Shown: positions 28,804 through 38,349 of the stretch, one piece after another | Position numbering within the stretch: position 1 is the first letter of the stretch | Layout: each line of letters begins with the position of its first letter | NCBI GenBank assembly: GCA_002298785.1 | Contig: DBMR01000046.1 | Span: 158,420 to 222,419 of the forward strand | Reading direction: 5' to 3' | Length of the DNA: 64,000 nt | Source: Verrucomicrobia subdivision 3 bacterium UBA693 | GTDB taxonomy: Bacteria > Verrucomicrobiota > Verrucomicrobiia > Limisphaerales > UBA8199 | Made by a program: the position numbers and the translations under genes | The notes under the pieces: model-generated | Seen by the model: the letters and a program-made list of their open reading frames with translations, nothing else | Told to the model about the DNA's origin: nothing | Database searches by the model: none

Positions 28804-29433
28804 ATGATAAAAATGAAACAAATCGAAAGACGATTCGGGTGGTCGGCTCTGCTGCTGACGCTCCTGCTTTTTATTCAGGCCGGCTGCATGTCGCCGGCGC
28901 GCAAATTGGACGAGGCTGCGGTCAAGCAGAGCATTCATAATGGGCAGACGCTCGCCGAAGTCCGGCAGCTCTTTGGGCAGCCAAAGCGAAGCTCAACCGG
29001 TACCGCCGGCCGAGTTCTGGATGTGTTTTGTGTCCTACTGGCTCCGCCCGGCAGGAGCACCGCTTGGGACAGCATGGATGTGCGCTCGCTCCACGTCCTG
29101 TATGGCGCTGACAACCGGGTCGAGAAATTCACCTATTATGTTGGCAAGACCAGGGTGTATTCGTCCGCCTTCGACCAACAATGGCAGGTGGGCACACCGC
29201 TCGAGGAGGGCAAGGTGAGTCAGATTCAACGAAACGTCACCACCCGCGCTGAACTCCTCCGGATGTTCGGGGCCGCCACCGCGGAAGGCCTGGATGCTTA
29301 CGGCGATAATACCATGTCCTGGACCTTTATCCGCGGTCGCGACAACGGTTCCAAGAGCAGCCGGGAATTGATAGTGAGGCTCGATGATAATTCAGTTGCG
29401 GTGGACTACTTGTTTCAACGCGTTAACCTCTGA
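28804..29433 (+). CDS. Lipoprotein with OmlA/BamE-like domains
   Basis: 209 residues (a second ATG at 28813 is equally likely). Lipobox LLLTLLLFIQAGC gives a mature N-terminal Cys. Two SmpA/OmlA/BamE-like motifs follow: IHNGQTLAEVRQLFGQPKRS and IQRNVTTRAELLRMFGAAT, each with the G-x(2)-R-x-F-G turn. Such domains sit in the periplasm, the best known being BamE of outer-membrane protein assembly. This is a double-domain paralogue of unknown role. It precedes the lptF/G-like gene by 87 bp in the same direction. Confidence 0.75.
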   Translation: MIKMKQIERRFGWSALLLTLLLFIQAGCMSPARKLDEAAVKQSIHNGQTLAEVRQLFGQPKRSSTGTAGRVLDVFCVLLAPPGRSTAWDSMDVRSLHVLYGADNRVEKFTYYVGKTRVYSSAFDQQWQVGTPLEEGKVSQIQRNVTTRAELLRMFGAATAEGLDAYGDNTMSWTFIRGRDNGSKSSRELIVRLDDNSVAVDYLFQRVNL

Positions 29434-29520
29434 AATCCAGGCTTAACGACCGCGAGGAAGCGGGCCGGGCATGGTGTTGCCATTGCCAAGGCTCATTGTG
29501 ACGAGTAGCCTGCGCGCTAC

Positions 29521-30645
29521 ATGCGGTTGTTGGACCGTTACCTTTTGCGGGAACTGTTGGTTCCCATGTTTTACTGCCTGAGCGGTTTTCTGATCTCCTG
29601 GGCGGCGTTCGATCTTTTTGGGGAGCTGGACAATTTTCAGCAGCGCAAAATGCTGGTCGGGGATATCGCGGAATATTACCTGGTCAAGCTGCCGGAGTTC
29701 CTGGTGTTCGTGCTGCCGATCGCCCTGTTGCTGGCGGTCCTGTACGCGCTGACCAATCACGCGCGGCACAATGAAATCACCGCCATTCGCGCCGCCGGGG
29801 TGAGCTTGTGGCGGCTTAGCCTGCCCTATTTCCTGGTGAGCTTCCTGTGCAGCCTGTCCCTGTTCGCGATGAACGAGCTCTGGCTGCCGGACAGCCTCAA
29901 CAAAGCGGAGCGCATCCTGCAACGGCACCAGCCCGTCGCCCCGGGCGCCGCCGGCCCCGGACGCGTCCGCAATCTCGGTTTTACCAACGCGCGCGAGCAC
30001 CGGGTTTGGCAGATCGGCACCTACCACTTGAACACGGGCGAAATGGTCAATCCCCAGGTCATCTGGACCCGGCCCGATGGTTCGCGCCTCTGGCTCAAGG
30101 CGGACCGCGCTACCCCCACCAATGGGGGCTGGAATTTCATTAATCCCCGCGAATTTCAGGAAGCGGCCGAGCCGGGCGCCATCCCTCTGCCGGTCGTGCA
30201 AACCAACCGCGTGGTAACGATGGCGTTCACGGAGACGCCGGACCAAATCCGAAGCGAAATCAAGCTCAGCAACTCGCTGACCCTGCACAGCGCCAAAAAG
30301 GCCGACATCCCGATCAGCGAAATTTACCATTACCTGCGCTTGCACCCGCTGCCGTCGAGAACGGACGCGGCCTGGCTGTACACAAAGATGCACGGTCGGC
30401 TGGCGGCGCCGTGGACCTGCATGGTGGTTGTGCTCATCGCGCTGCCGTTCGCCGCCGCGTCCGGACGGCGCAACCTCTTCGTGGGGGTGGCCAGCAGCAT
30501 CGTGATTTGCTTCGTATATTTTGTTCTGCAACAACTCGGCCTGGCCCTGGGCACCGGCATGTATCTGGAACCCTGGCTCGCTGCGTGGCTGCCGAACCTG
30601 GTGTTTGCCGCCGCCGGGCTCTGGATGGCCGCCCGCGTGCGTTAA
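29521..30645 (+). CDS. LptF/LptG-family permease (YjgP/YjgQ)
   Basis: 374 residues. Three membrane helices near each end flank a periplasmic beta-jellyroll (about 120-280). The start MRLLDRYLLRELLVPMFYCL and NHARHNEITAIRAAGVSLWR (coupling helix) are typical of the family. With LptB and LptC it extracts lipopolysaccharide from the inner membrane. Whether it is LptF or LptG cannot be decided from one copy. The GAF kinase follows after 18 bp. Confidence 0.88.
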   Translation: MRLLDRYLLRELLVPMFYCLSGFLISWAAFDLFGELDNFQQRKMLVGDIAEYYLVKLPEFLVFVLPIALLLAVLYALTNHARHNEITAIRAAGVSLWRLSLPYFLVSFLCSLSLFAMNELWLPDSLNKAERILQRHQPVAPGAAGPGRVRNLGFTNAREHRVWQIGTYHLNTGEMVNPQVIWTRPDGSRLWLKADRATPTNGGWNFINPREFQEAAEPGAIPLPVVQTNRVVTMAFTETPDQIRSEIKLSNSLTLHSAKKADIPISEIYHYLRLHPLPSRTDAAWLYTKMHGRLAAPWTCMVVVLIALPFAAASGRRNLFVGVASSIVICFVYFVLQQLGLALGTGMYLEPWLAAWLPNLVFAAAGLWMAARVR

Positions 30646-30663
30646 CCTGGCAAGGCCTGAACG

Positions 30664-32427
30664 ATGGATGCCGACTCCAAAATACGCGAGGAACTGAGCG
30701 AGCTGCAGGCCCGGTATGATCGGCTCAAACTGCTCTACCAGGTCAGCGGGGTCATTCACTCTACACTCGATCCGCAGGAGGCGCTGCAGTTGATCGTGGA
30801 CGAGGCTGTAGCGCTGGCCGGGGCCTCAAGCGGCTCCACCGTCCTCGTCAATCCCAACACCGGGTTCCTCGAAATCCACGCTTCCCGGGGCCTGTCCGAA
30901 ACCGCGGCCGGGATCAAATTGCTGGTCGGCGAAGGAATCACCGGCTGGGTGGCCCGCACCGGCCGGCCGGCGCGCGTGGGGGACGTGCACCAGGATCCCC
31001 GCTACATCATGGTCCGCGAGCAAGTCCGGTCGGAGCTCGCCGTGCCGCTCGAAGTCCGCGGCGAGGTGCGCGGCGTGCTCAATGTGGACTCCGACCGCCC
31101 GAACGCGTTCACAGACGAGCACCAGGAATTGCTGGAAGGCCTGGCCTTGCAGTCCGCCCGCGTGATCCAGAACACCTGGCTTTACGAACAGTTGCGACTC
31201 AAGGTCCGGTTGTCCGAGTCGCTCGTCAAAGTCAGCCGGGCGATTAATTCGCCGCTGACGCTCGACGACGCGCTGCACACGATTACCCGCGAGGCGGCGG
31301 TGCTGATGCACGCGCGAGTGTGCTCGCTGATGCTACTGGATGAAACCGGGCAATGGCTCGAGCTGCGGGCGAGCCATGGCGCCAGCCCCGCCTACACCCA
31401 CAAGCCGCGGCTGCACGTGAACGAAAGCCTGCTCGGCGCCCTGGTGCGCCGGCAAAAACCGCTCCAGGTCGAGAACGTGCAGACCTCGAGCCGCTACCAG
31501 CACCGGGAAATGGCCCGGCGCGAGGGGCTGGTTTCATTGCTCAGTGTTCCTTTAGTATATACCTCAAAGGCCATCGGGGCCCTGAGCGTGTACACCGCGG
31601 CGCCCTACCAGTTTTCCAACGAGGAAGTTCGCATCCTGTCCGCCTTCGCCGAGCTCTCGGCCATCGCCATCGAGAAAGCGCGCGTTTACGAGCGCCTGGT
31701 GGATGTCGAGGAGGAGCTGCGCCACCGGGAGAAGCTCTCGGCGCTGGGCCTGCTCGCGGCCGAGGTCGCCCACGAAATCCGCAACCCGCTCACGGTCCTC
31801 AAGATGCTCTACCACTCGCTGGACCTGCGTTTCCCGCCGGAAGATCCCCGCGCCAAGGACGCCCGCATCATCGACGAGAAGATTGGGCACCTGAACAAGA
31901 TCGTGGAACAGATCCTCGACTTCGCCCGGTCCACCGAACCGCAGTTCACCACCGTCAACCTGGCGCAACTGATCGAAGAACTCTGCCTGCTGGTGCGGCA
32001 CAAGCTCAAACAACAGAATATTCAGCTTGTCCGCCGTCTGCGCCCGGATCTGCCCGCGGTCAACGGCGAGGCCACGCAAATCGAGCAGGCGCTTCTGAAC
32101 CTGATTCTGAACGCCGCCGAAGCGATGCCCCAGGGCGGCACATTGACCCTGACCACGCGCGCGGTCGGCCCACACCGCTCCCGCGCTCAGCCTTCGCACG
32201 TGGCGATCGACGTCAAAGATACCGGCCTGGGCATGACCGAGGAATTTCGGCGGCGCGCTTTTCGCTCGCTGCTGCAAACCACCAAGTCGAAGGGCACCGG
32301 CCTCGGCCTGGCGATCGTGGCGCGGGTCGTCGAGACCCACAGAGGCAAAGTGAAAATCAAATCCCGCCCCGGCGTCGGCACCACGATCAGCATTTTCCTG
32401 CCGATCAATGCTGCCGCGCCGGCATGA
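30664..32427 (+). CDS. Soluble GAF-GAF sensor histidine kinase
   Basis: 587 residues. Two GAF domains (about 30-170, 195-335), then HisKA with LAAEVAHEIRNPLTVLKML (phospho-His), N box NLILNAAEAMPQGGT, and G boxes DTGLGMTEE and GTGLGLAIVARV. No membrane segment or receiver, so it senses a small molecule or redox state in the cytoplasm. No response regulator is adjacent. It ends 7 bp from the end of the convergent porin gene. Confidence 0.9.
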   Translation: MDADSKIREELSELQARYDRLKLLYQVSGVIHSTLDPQEALQLIVDEAVALAGASSGSTVLVNPNTGFLEIHASRGLSETAAGIKLLVGEGITGWVARTGRPARVGDVHQDPRYIMVREQVRSELAVPLEVRGEVRGVLNVDSDRPNAFTDEHQELLEGLALQSARVIQNTWLYEQLRLKVRLSESLVKVSRAINSPLTLDDALHTITREAAVLMHARVCSLMLLDETGQWLELRASHGASPAYTHKPRLHVNESLLGALVRRQKPLQVENVQTSSRYQHREMARREGLVSLLSVPLVYTSKAIGALSVYTAAPYQFSNEEVRILSAFAELSAIAIEKARVYERLVDVEEELRHREKLSALGLLAAEVAHEIRNPLTVLKMLYHSLDLRFPPEDPRAKDARIIDEKIGHLNKIVEQILDFARSTEPQFTTVNLAQLIEELCLLVRHKLKQQNIQLVRRLRPDLPAVNGEATQIEQALLNLILNAAEAMPQGGTLTLTTRAVGPHRSRAQPSHVAIDVKDTGLGMTEEFRRRAFRSLLQTTKSKGTGLGLAIVARVVETHRGKVKIKSRPGVGTTISIFLPINAAAPA

Positions 32428-32434
32428 GCGGTGT

Positions 32435-33973
32435 TTAGAAGTTCACCGTAAGTTGGAGGTAAACAAAGTTGGCATCCTGCGAGCCAAAGGTCGGGTTCGA
32501 GAACGATTCGCGGATGTAATCCCCGGCGAAGAAATGGCCATAGCCCACTTCCGCTTGGGCGAACTTGGTGACAGCATAGCCGACGATCAGGTCCAACTCG
32601 GTGCCCACGAAACTGCCGTAGTCCGGGTTCACGCCATAACCATTCCCGGGGGTTGGAGCCGTACCCCCACGGGCCACGCCGGCCACGTTGTAAAAGCTGT
32701 CGTGGGTATTGGCCAGCCAGAATCCGTGACCCTCCAGCGCCACGGTCATTTTCGGCGTGGGTTTGAGCGTCAGGCTGGCGCGGATATCATGGATGTTCTG
32801 CAACGAAACAAAATCCATGTAACCGTAGAACTTGTGGTTGGTGGGAAACAGGTTGTCGAAAGTTTCGTGCTTGTTGTCGTAGGGATTGCTGTCGCCGGAG
32901 CTGAAGGCATACTCGAGGCCCAGGCGCGGCTTGCTCCAAATGTCGGCGAAGGTGTAGCCGCCCTGCGCCACCGCCATATAAGCCGATTGCTCGAGGCGTC
33001 CGGTCGGCGTGTCGAGCCCGGGGCGTTTATCCGTGAAGTTGCCGAATTGATAGGCGCTCTCCAGCGCGTAATCCCAATTCCCCAATTCAAGCGGCTTCGA
33101 TTTCAGCCGGAACCCGGCGGTATAGATATCCCGGGCGCTGGGCTGCGGAAACTGGGGACTGGGCTCCGCGGACGACGCCTGCGCCGAGGAATTCCGCGCC
33201 AGGAAATACACGTCCAGGGTGTTTTTGGGAATCCGATTGATGGTGGCGTACAACCCGGAGAAATAATCGTAGTCGTTGGACACGTCGAACACGCCGTTTT
33301 CCGGAATCACCGGGCGGGAAACGAACAAGTCCGCTCCGAGCCAGTCATTTTGAAATCGCATTTTGGCCGCGTCGAAGGTGCGGCCGATGTTGTTCCACGC
33401 GAAGGCTCCGATCAGGCGTTCCTCGCCGTAGGACATTTCCTGACGGCCAACCTTTAGCTGCAAAGGGAATTGCTTCAGATTGCCCAGGGTGACGAAGGCC
33501 TGATGCAATTCGATGTTGTCGGCTTCCGGGCCGTCGCCTTTCTTCTTGGTGGTGCCGGCCACCGCGGGATTGTTGGCGTAGGCGAAGCGTTCATCGCTTT
33601 GCGCCAGGCTGCTTTCACCTTCAACCAACGCGCCCCACCACTGACCGGTATAACCCGCGCGCAGACGGATTTTCTCCAGGAAATAATCGTTGTTCACGTC
33701 CGCGTTGTGGGCGCGAAAATCTAGCGAGCCGGCCACGCCCTGAATGGCGTAGCCCTCCTTGACTTCATAACGCCCGCGCACCGACCCGCCGATATCGAAG
33801 TTCGTGAAGGCCGGATTTGACTGGCGCAGGTAATCGTTCACCAACCCGGCGCTGGCAGGAGTGGTTTTGGCGGCGGCACTGGGATTGGCCGGCGGCGCGG
33901 TTTGCGCCGAGGCCGATAGTCCCAGGGCGCTCGCAAGCAGTCCAACAGTGTAACAGATTGATTTTGTCGTCAT
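32435..33973 (-). CDS. Outer-membrane porin, alginate-export-like family
   Basis: 512 residues with signal peptide (TVGLLASALGLSASAQ). The mature part alternates hydrophobic residues as in a beta-barrel, with family-like segments SVRGRYEVKEGYAIQG, LRAGYTGQWWGALVEGESS, LKVGRQEMSYGEERLIG and a closing strand FVYLQLTVNF ending in Phe. It would let anions or other small solutes cross the outer membrane. It is the last gene of the leftward multiheme operon, which suggests it admits a substrate such as nitrite; that link is inferred. Confidence 0.8.
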   Translation of the reverse strand: MTTKSICYTVGLLASALGLSASAQTAPPANPSAAAKTTPASAGLVNDYLRQSNPAFTNFDIGGSVRGRYEVKEGYAIQGVAGSLDFRAHNADVNNDYFLEKIRLRAGYTGQWWGALVEGESSLAQSDERFAYANNPAVAGTTKKKGDGPEADNIELHQAFVTLGNLKQFPLQLKVGRQEMSYGEERLIGAFAWNNIGRTFDAAKMRFQNDWLGADLFVSRPVIPENGVFDVSNDYDYFSGLYATINRIPKNTLDVYFLARNSSAQASSAEPSPQFPQPSARDIYTAGFRLKSKPLELGNWDYALESAYQFGNFTDKRPGLDTPTGRLEQSAYMAVAQGGYTFADIWSKPRLGLEYAFSSGDSNPYDNKHETFDNLFPTNHKFYGYMDFVSLQNIHDIRASLTLKPTPKMTVALEGHGFWLANTHDSFYNVAGVARGGTAPTPGNGYGVNPDYGSFVGTELDLIVGYAVTKFAQAEVGYGHFFAGDYIRESFSNPTFGSQDANFVYLQLTVNF

Positions 33974-34116
33974 GGTTTTAGGGTTGTCGCCGAAATCCCG
34001 TCAGTCAGCCTCAGGTTAGAGCAGACCGCGGGTCGCGGCTTTGATGTTGGTCAAAGAAATATTCCAGCCGTGGTACGGCAATTAGGCGCTCGGCTTCGTG
34101 GTGGCCGCGCTGGGTT

Positions 34117-34635
34117 TCAACCGCAGCAAGCGGACGCTGGTTGTCCACTCACCTGGCTGGACGCACCGACCGTGTCCGCCAACGCGCAAATTTGGTCGTA
34201 ATACTGATCTTCCATCAGCCCCAGGAGCGTGGCCCCGTAGAGGCGGCAGTGGTCGTCGGTGATGATGTCCCCGTAATTGAGGAGCGGGATCATGTACGCC
34301 ACGGCCTGCACGATCAACTCCGGTTGATCCCGCAACAGTGGTCGCAGATAAAGCACCCGGCCGTCCTGCTCCGGCTCGCGGCAATCGATGTCCGGTTGCG
34401 CAAACTGGTGCCGGGCCATCTCGCCAAATTCAAACACCAGGCGGGTCGGATGCCGCACGCACTCCGGGTCGTGCAGCAGTGCCTCGAGTTTATCCACCGT
34501 TACCGGCGCATATTTCTGATGCGCGACCAACGCCTGGGCGAGCAAATGGTCCCGCAGACTGCGCTGGCCAAGCTGCTCCAACTCCGTCTCGCTCAGGCGG
34601 CGCAGGTCGGCGATGGGATCAGTGGCAACTTTCAT
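34117..34635 (-). CDS. Hypothetical protein in the multiheme operon
   Basis: 172 residues, soluble, without signal peptide, heme or cysteine cluster apart from a terminal ACCG. Recognisable blocks are SLRDHLLAQALVAHQKYAPV, FEFGEMARHQFAQPD and AYMIPLLNYGDIITDDHCRL. I do not recognise the family. Its place between the octaheme cytochrome (57 bp upstream) and the porin suggests an accessory or assembly role in the cytoplasm, but nothing in the sequence shows it. Confidence 0.7.
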   Translation of the reverse strand: MKVATDPIADLRRLSETELEQLGQRSLRDHLLAQALVAHQKYAPVTVDKLEALLHDPECVRHPTRLVFEFGEMARHQFAQPDIDCREPEQDGRVLYLRPLLRDQPELIVQAVAYMIPLLNYGDIITDDHCRLYGATLLGLMEDQYYDQICALADTVGASSQVSGQPASACCG

Positions 34636-34692
34636 AAGCTGTGGTGTGCGGGGACGCCGTGGGTTCGCGGCGTCCCCGCGGGGGGATCAGCA

Positions 34693-36138
34693 CTATTTGG
34701 AGTAACGCTTCTGGAAGTCCTTGCGTTCTTCGTCGCGTTTGAGTTTTTCCGCTGGGTCCATCTTGTTCAGATACCAGTTGTGATTGCTGCTGTTGAGGGT
34801 TTCGTCGAGCAGCTTGCTGAGTTTCTCCGCCGCGGCTTTCTTCTCGGGATCTTTCGAGTCCCGGTTATGGTCCACCAACTCCTGGAGTTCCGGCACGTAT
34901 TTGGAATAGAAATGCTTGGCGACCTCGTAGGTGCCGTGCCAGTGCGTGTAGTCCGGTCCCATCATGGAGACGCCGTGCCGCGCGCGGCGGCCTTCATGAT
35001 GCCAGATCTCATACCAGGTGAAGTCGATGGGATTGCTGAATTGCACTGGGCTGAGCAGCGGCTTCGCGGCCTGATACAACGCCAGGCCCGGCTTGGCGAA
35101 CTTGTCCTGATACAGCTCAATCAGGCCGTCGTATTGCAGGTAGAAGGAATCCACGAAATGTTGGTTATGGCAGTTGAGGCACACGTCCACCATGTTCGTC
35201 CGGCGCGTCTGCCAGGGAACATCCTTACCGGGCAAACCCAGCTTGGCGTCGGCGAGTTCCGGTCGCACCGAGATTTCCGGGCGATTGTTCCAGGAAATGC
35301 GCATGCCCACGTCATGGGTGACCGGCTGTTTCTTGGTGGCGCTCATGTGACAGGTGGCACAGGTCGGCGCGGCCGAATAATCTTCACCCACCACCCACTT
35401 GGAGTTGCCCAGGTTCATCTTGTCGACATTGGCGCGGAAGGCGATGCCATGTTTGGATTCGTTATAGATTTCGATTTGCGGATGGTCAGGGCCCATATGG
35501 CATTTGCCACAGGTATCCGGGGTGCGAGCCTGCGCCGCGGAGAATTCATGGCGCGAATGGCACGCGGTGCAGGAACCTTCACTACCATCGGGGTTGATGC
35601 GGCCGATGCCGGTGTTGGGCCAGTTGGCCGGGTCCGGTTTGCCGTTCGGCATCATTTTCACCTCGCCACCATGGCATTGCCAGCAGCCGTTCACGGCGGC
35701 GGCGGAATTGCCGTGCGGGAAGCTGGGCGTCTTGAACCCGCGATTGCCTTCCACAATCTCGGCCAGCACATTGTCGAGCGATCCCAGGATGCGCCCGGCC
35801 TTGGCGTGGTGCGAGGAGTTGAACTCGCCCACCTCGTGCTCGTGGCAGCGCCCGCAATCCTTCGGCGTCACGATGGTCGAGATGATCTGGCCGTAGTGCT
35901 CATACGCGTCCACTTCATTGGTGACCGCGCTGTGACACTCGAAACAGCCGACGTTGCCGCGGTAGTGCTTGCTCGCGCCCCACTGCTGATACAGGGCGGG
36001 GCTTTCCTTTTTATGGCATTCCACGCACGCTTTGCTCTGCGGCGACATTTCCGTGAGGGTAAATCCGGCGCGGGCCAGCGTCGTTGCCGCCAGCCAGACC
36101 GCGAACAGGGTGAGGCCTTGTTTCATCCAGGTTTTCAT
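34693..36138 (-). CDS. Octaheme cytochrome c, hydroxylamine oxidoreductase family
   Basis: 481 residues with signal peptide (LFAVWLAATTLARA). Eight CXXCH motifs: CVECH (38), CFECH, CGRCH, CWQCH, CTACH, CGKCH, CATCH and CLNCH (about 321), followed by the family block WYEIWHHEGRRARHG and VSMMGPDYTHWHGTYEV. This is the HAO-like fold. Known members oxidise hydroxylamine (with a Tyr crosslink to a neighbouring heme) or reduce nitrite/hydroxylamine when the crosslink is missing. Which applies cannot be settled by eye, but coupling to an NrfD quinol module favours reduction. There is no C-terminal membrane helix, so it is periplasmic. Confidence 0.88.
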   Translation of the reverse strand: MKTWMKQGLTLFAVWLAATTLARAGFTLTEMSPQSKACVECHKKESPALYQQWGASKHYRGNVGCFECHSAVTNEVDAYEHYGQIISTIVTPKDCGRCHEHEVGEFNSSHHAKAGRILGSLDNVLAEIVEGNRGFKTPSFPHGNSAAAVNGCWQCHGGEVKMMPNGKPDPANWPNTGIGRINPDGSEGSCTACHSRHEFSAAQARTPDTCGKCHMGPDHPQIEIYNESKHGIAFRANVDKMNLGNSKWVVGEDYSAAPTCATCHMSATKKQPVTHDVGMRISWNNRPEISVRPELADAKLGLPGKDVPWQTRRTNMVDVCLNCHNQHFVDSFYLQYDGLIELYQDKFAKPGLALYQAAKPLLSPVQFSNPIDFTWYEIWHHEGRRARHGVSMMGPDYTHWHGTYEVAKHFYSKYVPELQELVDHNRDSKDPEKKAAAEKLSKLLDETLNSSNHNWYLNKMDPAEKLKRDEERKDFQKRYSK

Positions 36139-36151
36139 AAGGTGGATTGGG

Positions 36152-37378
36152 TTATGGATTCGTTGTTGAGAGTTCGGGCTGCGCGCGCAGGCTGCCGTTC
36201 ATAATCGGGATCGCCACATGCAGCATCCACGAGAACAGCAGCAGGCCAAAAGCCCAGATGCCCAGGCAGACGAGCGTTTCGTTGAGCGACGGCAAATATT
36301 CGACGATCTGGCCCAGGGAAGACGGCACAAAGCCAGGGATGATCAGGCCGAAGCCTTTTTCGATCCAGATCCCGATGAAGCAGGCGACACAGGCAATGTT
36401 CAGGCCGGCAATGCGCCGGCTCAGGGGCGAGATCAGCAGCGCCAGGCCCACGAAGTCGAGCGCCATCGCGCTCCAGATCCACGGCACCAGCGCGTGATGC
36501 CCGTGCAGGCCAAAGTACAGATAATGCGCGGCCGCCGCGTGCTGCGTGGGTGAGTAAAACTCGGTGAACAATTCGCACCCGAGCAGGAACATGTTGATGA
36601 CCATCGCGACCGTCATGATCATGCGCAGCGTAAAGATCGGCTGGTCCCCGATGTAATAGCGCGTCACTCGCCGTATCACCTGGAATGCGAGAATCATCAG
36701 CGACGGCCCGGCGACAAAGGCCGAGGCCAGGAACCGCGAAGGCACCAGCGGATGATGCCAGTAGGAACGTCCGGCCAGGCCGACGTATAGAAACGCCGTC
36801 ACGGTGTGAATGCTGACCGCCCACACGATGGAGAGGAAGACAAACGGAATATAGAAAGTCTTGGTCGGTTTGCGGCGCTGGTAGCGGCAATACAACAGGT
36901 AGCCGGCGATGTGCATGTTCAGCAGCAAATAGCCGTTCAACACAATCACGTCCCAGGACAGGATCGACCCTGGAAAATTGAAGATGCCAAAGGGCGGGAT
37001 CATGTGGTGAAACCGCTCGGGATGGCCCAGGTCCACCGTGACAAAGAGCAGGCACATCACAATCACCGCAATCGCCAGCAATTCACCGAACAGGACCACC
37101 TCGTGCATGTACTCCTTCTTGTAGATGTACGCCGGGATGACCAGCATCACCGCCGCCGCGGCCACGCCGACCAGGAACGTAAAGTTCGCGATATAGGCGC
37201 CCCAGCTCACCTGGTTCGTCATGTTCGAGGTTTGGAGGCCCTGCACGAATTGATGCGCGTAGGCGTTCAAGCCCAGCAACGACACCGCGCTCAGCAGGGT
37301 CATCCAGGCGTAGAACTTCCAGCTTCCCTGGAAGGAGAGCCGCCAGACGCGAAACAGGAAGGTGACGTAATCTCTCAT
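36152..37378 (-). CDS. NrfD/PsrC-type quinol-interacting membrane subunit
   Basis: 408 residues with about nine membrane helices (for example FLVGVAAAAVMLVIPAYIYK, ELLAIAVIVMCLLFVTVDL, SLMILAFQVIRRVTRYY). The motif GHPERFHHMIPPFGIFNFPG matches the NrfD family's GRP/GHP-x-R loop. It would exchange electrons between menaquinone and the ferredoxin-like partner, whose stop overlaps its start by 4 bp. The octaheme gene starts 13 bp downstream. Cofactor-free integral membrane subunit. Confidence 0.9.
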   Translation of the reverse strand: MRDYVTFLFRVWRLSFQGSWKFYAWMTLLSAVSLLGLNAYAHQFVQGLQTSNMTNQVSWGAYIANFTFLVGVAAAAVMLVIPAYIYKKEYMHEVVLFGELLAIAVIVMCLLFVTVDLGHPERFHHMIPPFGIFNFPGSILSWDVIVLNGYLLLNMHIAGYLLYCRYQRRKPTKTFYIPFVFLSIVWAVSIHTVTAFLYVGLAGRSYWHHPLVPSRFLASAFVAGPSLMILAFQVIRRVTRYYIGDQPIFTLRMIMTVAMVINMFLLGCELFTEFYSPTQHAAAAHYLYFGLHGHHALVPWIWSAMALDFVGLALLISPLSRRIAGLNIACVACFIGIWIEKGFGLIIPGFVPSSLGQIVEYLPSLNETLVCLGIWAFGLLLFSWMLHVAIPIMNGSLRAQPELSTTNP

Positions 37379-38349
37379 TTGTCGAAGAAGTAGTAAAATC
37401 GCGGTTGCGTCCCGACATCCTCTTTGAGGATATACACTCGCTTATTGTTCAGGATGTAATTGATTTCGCTGTTCGGATCGAGCAGGTTGCCGAAGACCCG
37501 CGCGCCCGTCGGGCAGACTTCCAAGCAGGCGGGGTACTTGCCGGCGCGCGTGCGTTGCAGGCAAAACGTGCATTTTTCCACCACGCCCTTGGGCCGAATG
37601 CGGTTGCTCAGGTAACTTTGCTCGCGGTTGATGGCCTCGGGCTTGATCGTGGGCTTCTTAAAGTTGAACCGCCGCGCGTCATAGGGACAGGCGGCCATGC
37701 AGTAGCGACACCCAATGCACCAGTTGTAGTCCACCACCACCAACCCGTCCTTCTCCTGCCAGGTCGCCTGCACCGGGCACACTTTCGTGCACGGCGATTG
37801 CGCGCACTGATGGCACTGCACCGGCATATAATATTTGTCCTTCTGCGGCACCTTTTCCGGGTCGTAATACGCGTTCGAAGTCTCGAGGTTGATCGCGCCC
37901 TTGTTCATCTCCAGCACGCGGATGTAGGACATCTCGATATCATTCGCGTCTTCGCGGGACTGATTATTCTCCGCCAGGCAGGCGTGCGCGCATTTGCGGC
38001 AACCAATGCAACGCGTCAGGTTCAAGGCGTATCCGAACCCGACTCCGTCCAACGGCTTCAGATCCTTGATCGTCGGTCGCACTCCGTATTCCGCCTCGCA
38101 TTTGGCTTCCAGTGATTTTCGGATGCGCTCCAAATCGGCTGGGCTGAGTTCCCGATAGTGCTTTTGGAGCAGATCATGCAGGGTCACTTCGCCGCGTTCC
38201 AATGCCAGCAACGGTTTCAACGCCGCCACCAATCCCGCCATCCCCACCATGGCCGCAGCGGTGCCTTTCAGGAACGTGCGCCGATTCATCGGCTGGTACA
38301 CCTGCTCGATGGTTTTCGGGCTGACGCTGTTTTCCGGTTCGTGGCTCAT
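37375..38349 (-). CDS. Tat-exported four-cluster ferredoxin-like subunit (NrfC/DmsB type)
   Basis: 324 residues. A twin-arginine signal (NRRTFLKGTAAAMVGMAG, about 23-45) exports it folded. Four cysteine groups follow: CIGCRKCAHAC, CHQCAQSPCTKVC, CIGCRYCMAACPYDARRF and CTFCLQRTRAGKYPACLEVC, enough for four [4Fe-4S] clusters. It should wire the NrfD membrane subunit to the periplasmic cytochromes. It overlaps both neighbours by 4 bp, so the three are translationally coupled. Confidence 0.92.
   Translation of the reverse strand: MSHEPENSVSPKTIEQVYQPMNRRTFLKGTAAAMVGMAGLVAALKPLLALERGEVTLHDLLQKHYRELSPADLERIRKSLEAKCEAEYGVRPTIKDLKPLDGVGFGYALNLTRCIGCRKCAHACLAENNQSREDANDIEMSYIRVLEMNKGAINLETSNAYYDPEKVPQKDKYYMPVQCHQCAQSPCTKVCPVQATWQEKDGLVVVDYNWCIGCRYCMAACPYDARRFNFKKPTIKPEAINREQSYLSNRIRPKGVVEKCTFCLQRTRAGKYPACLEVCPTGARVFGNLLDPNSEINYILNNKRVYILKEDVGTQPRFYYFFDK

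Noticed and set aside
29443..30759. 438-codon open frame antisense to the LptF/G-like gene
   Set aside because: Gln/His/Arg-rich shadow of a membrane protein gene; it also runs past both of its ends.
34141..36204. 687-codon open frame antisense to the octaheme cytochrome
   Set aside because: It runs over two well-supported genes and its sequence shows no known motif.
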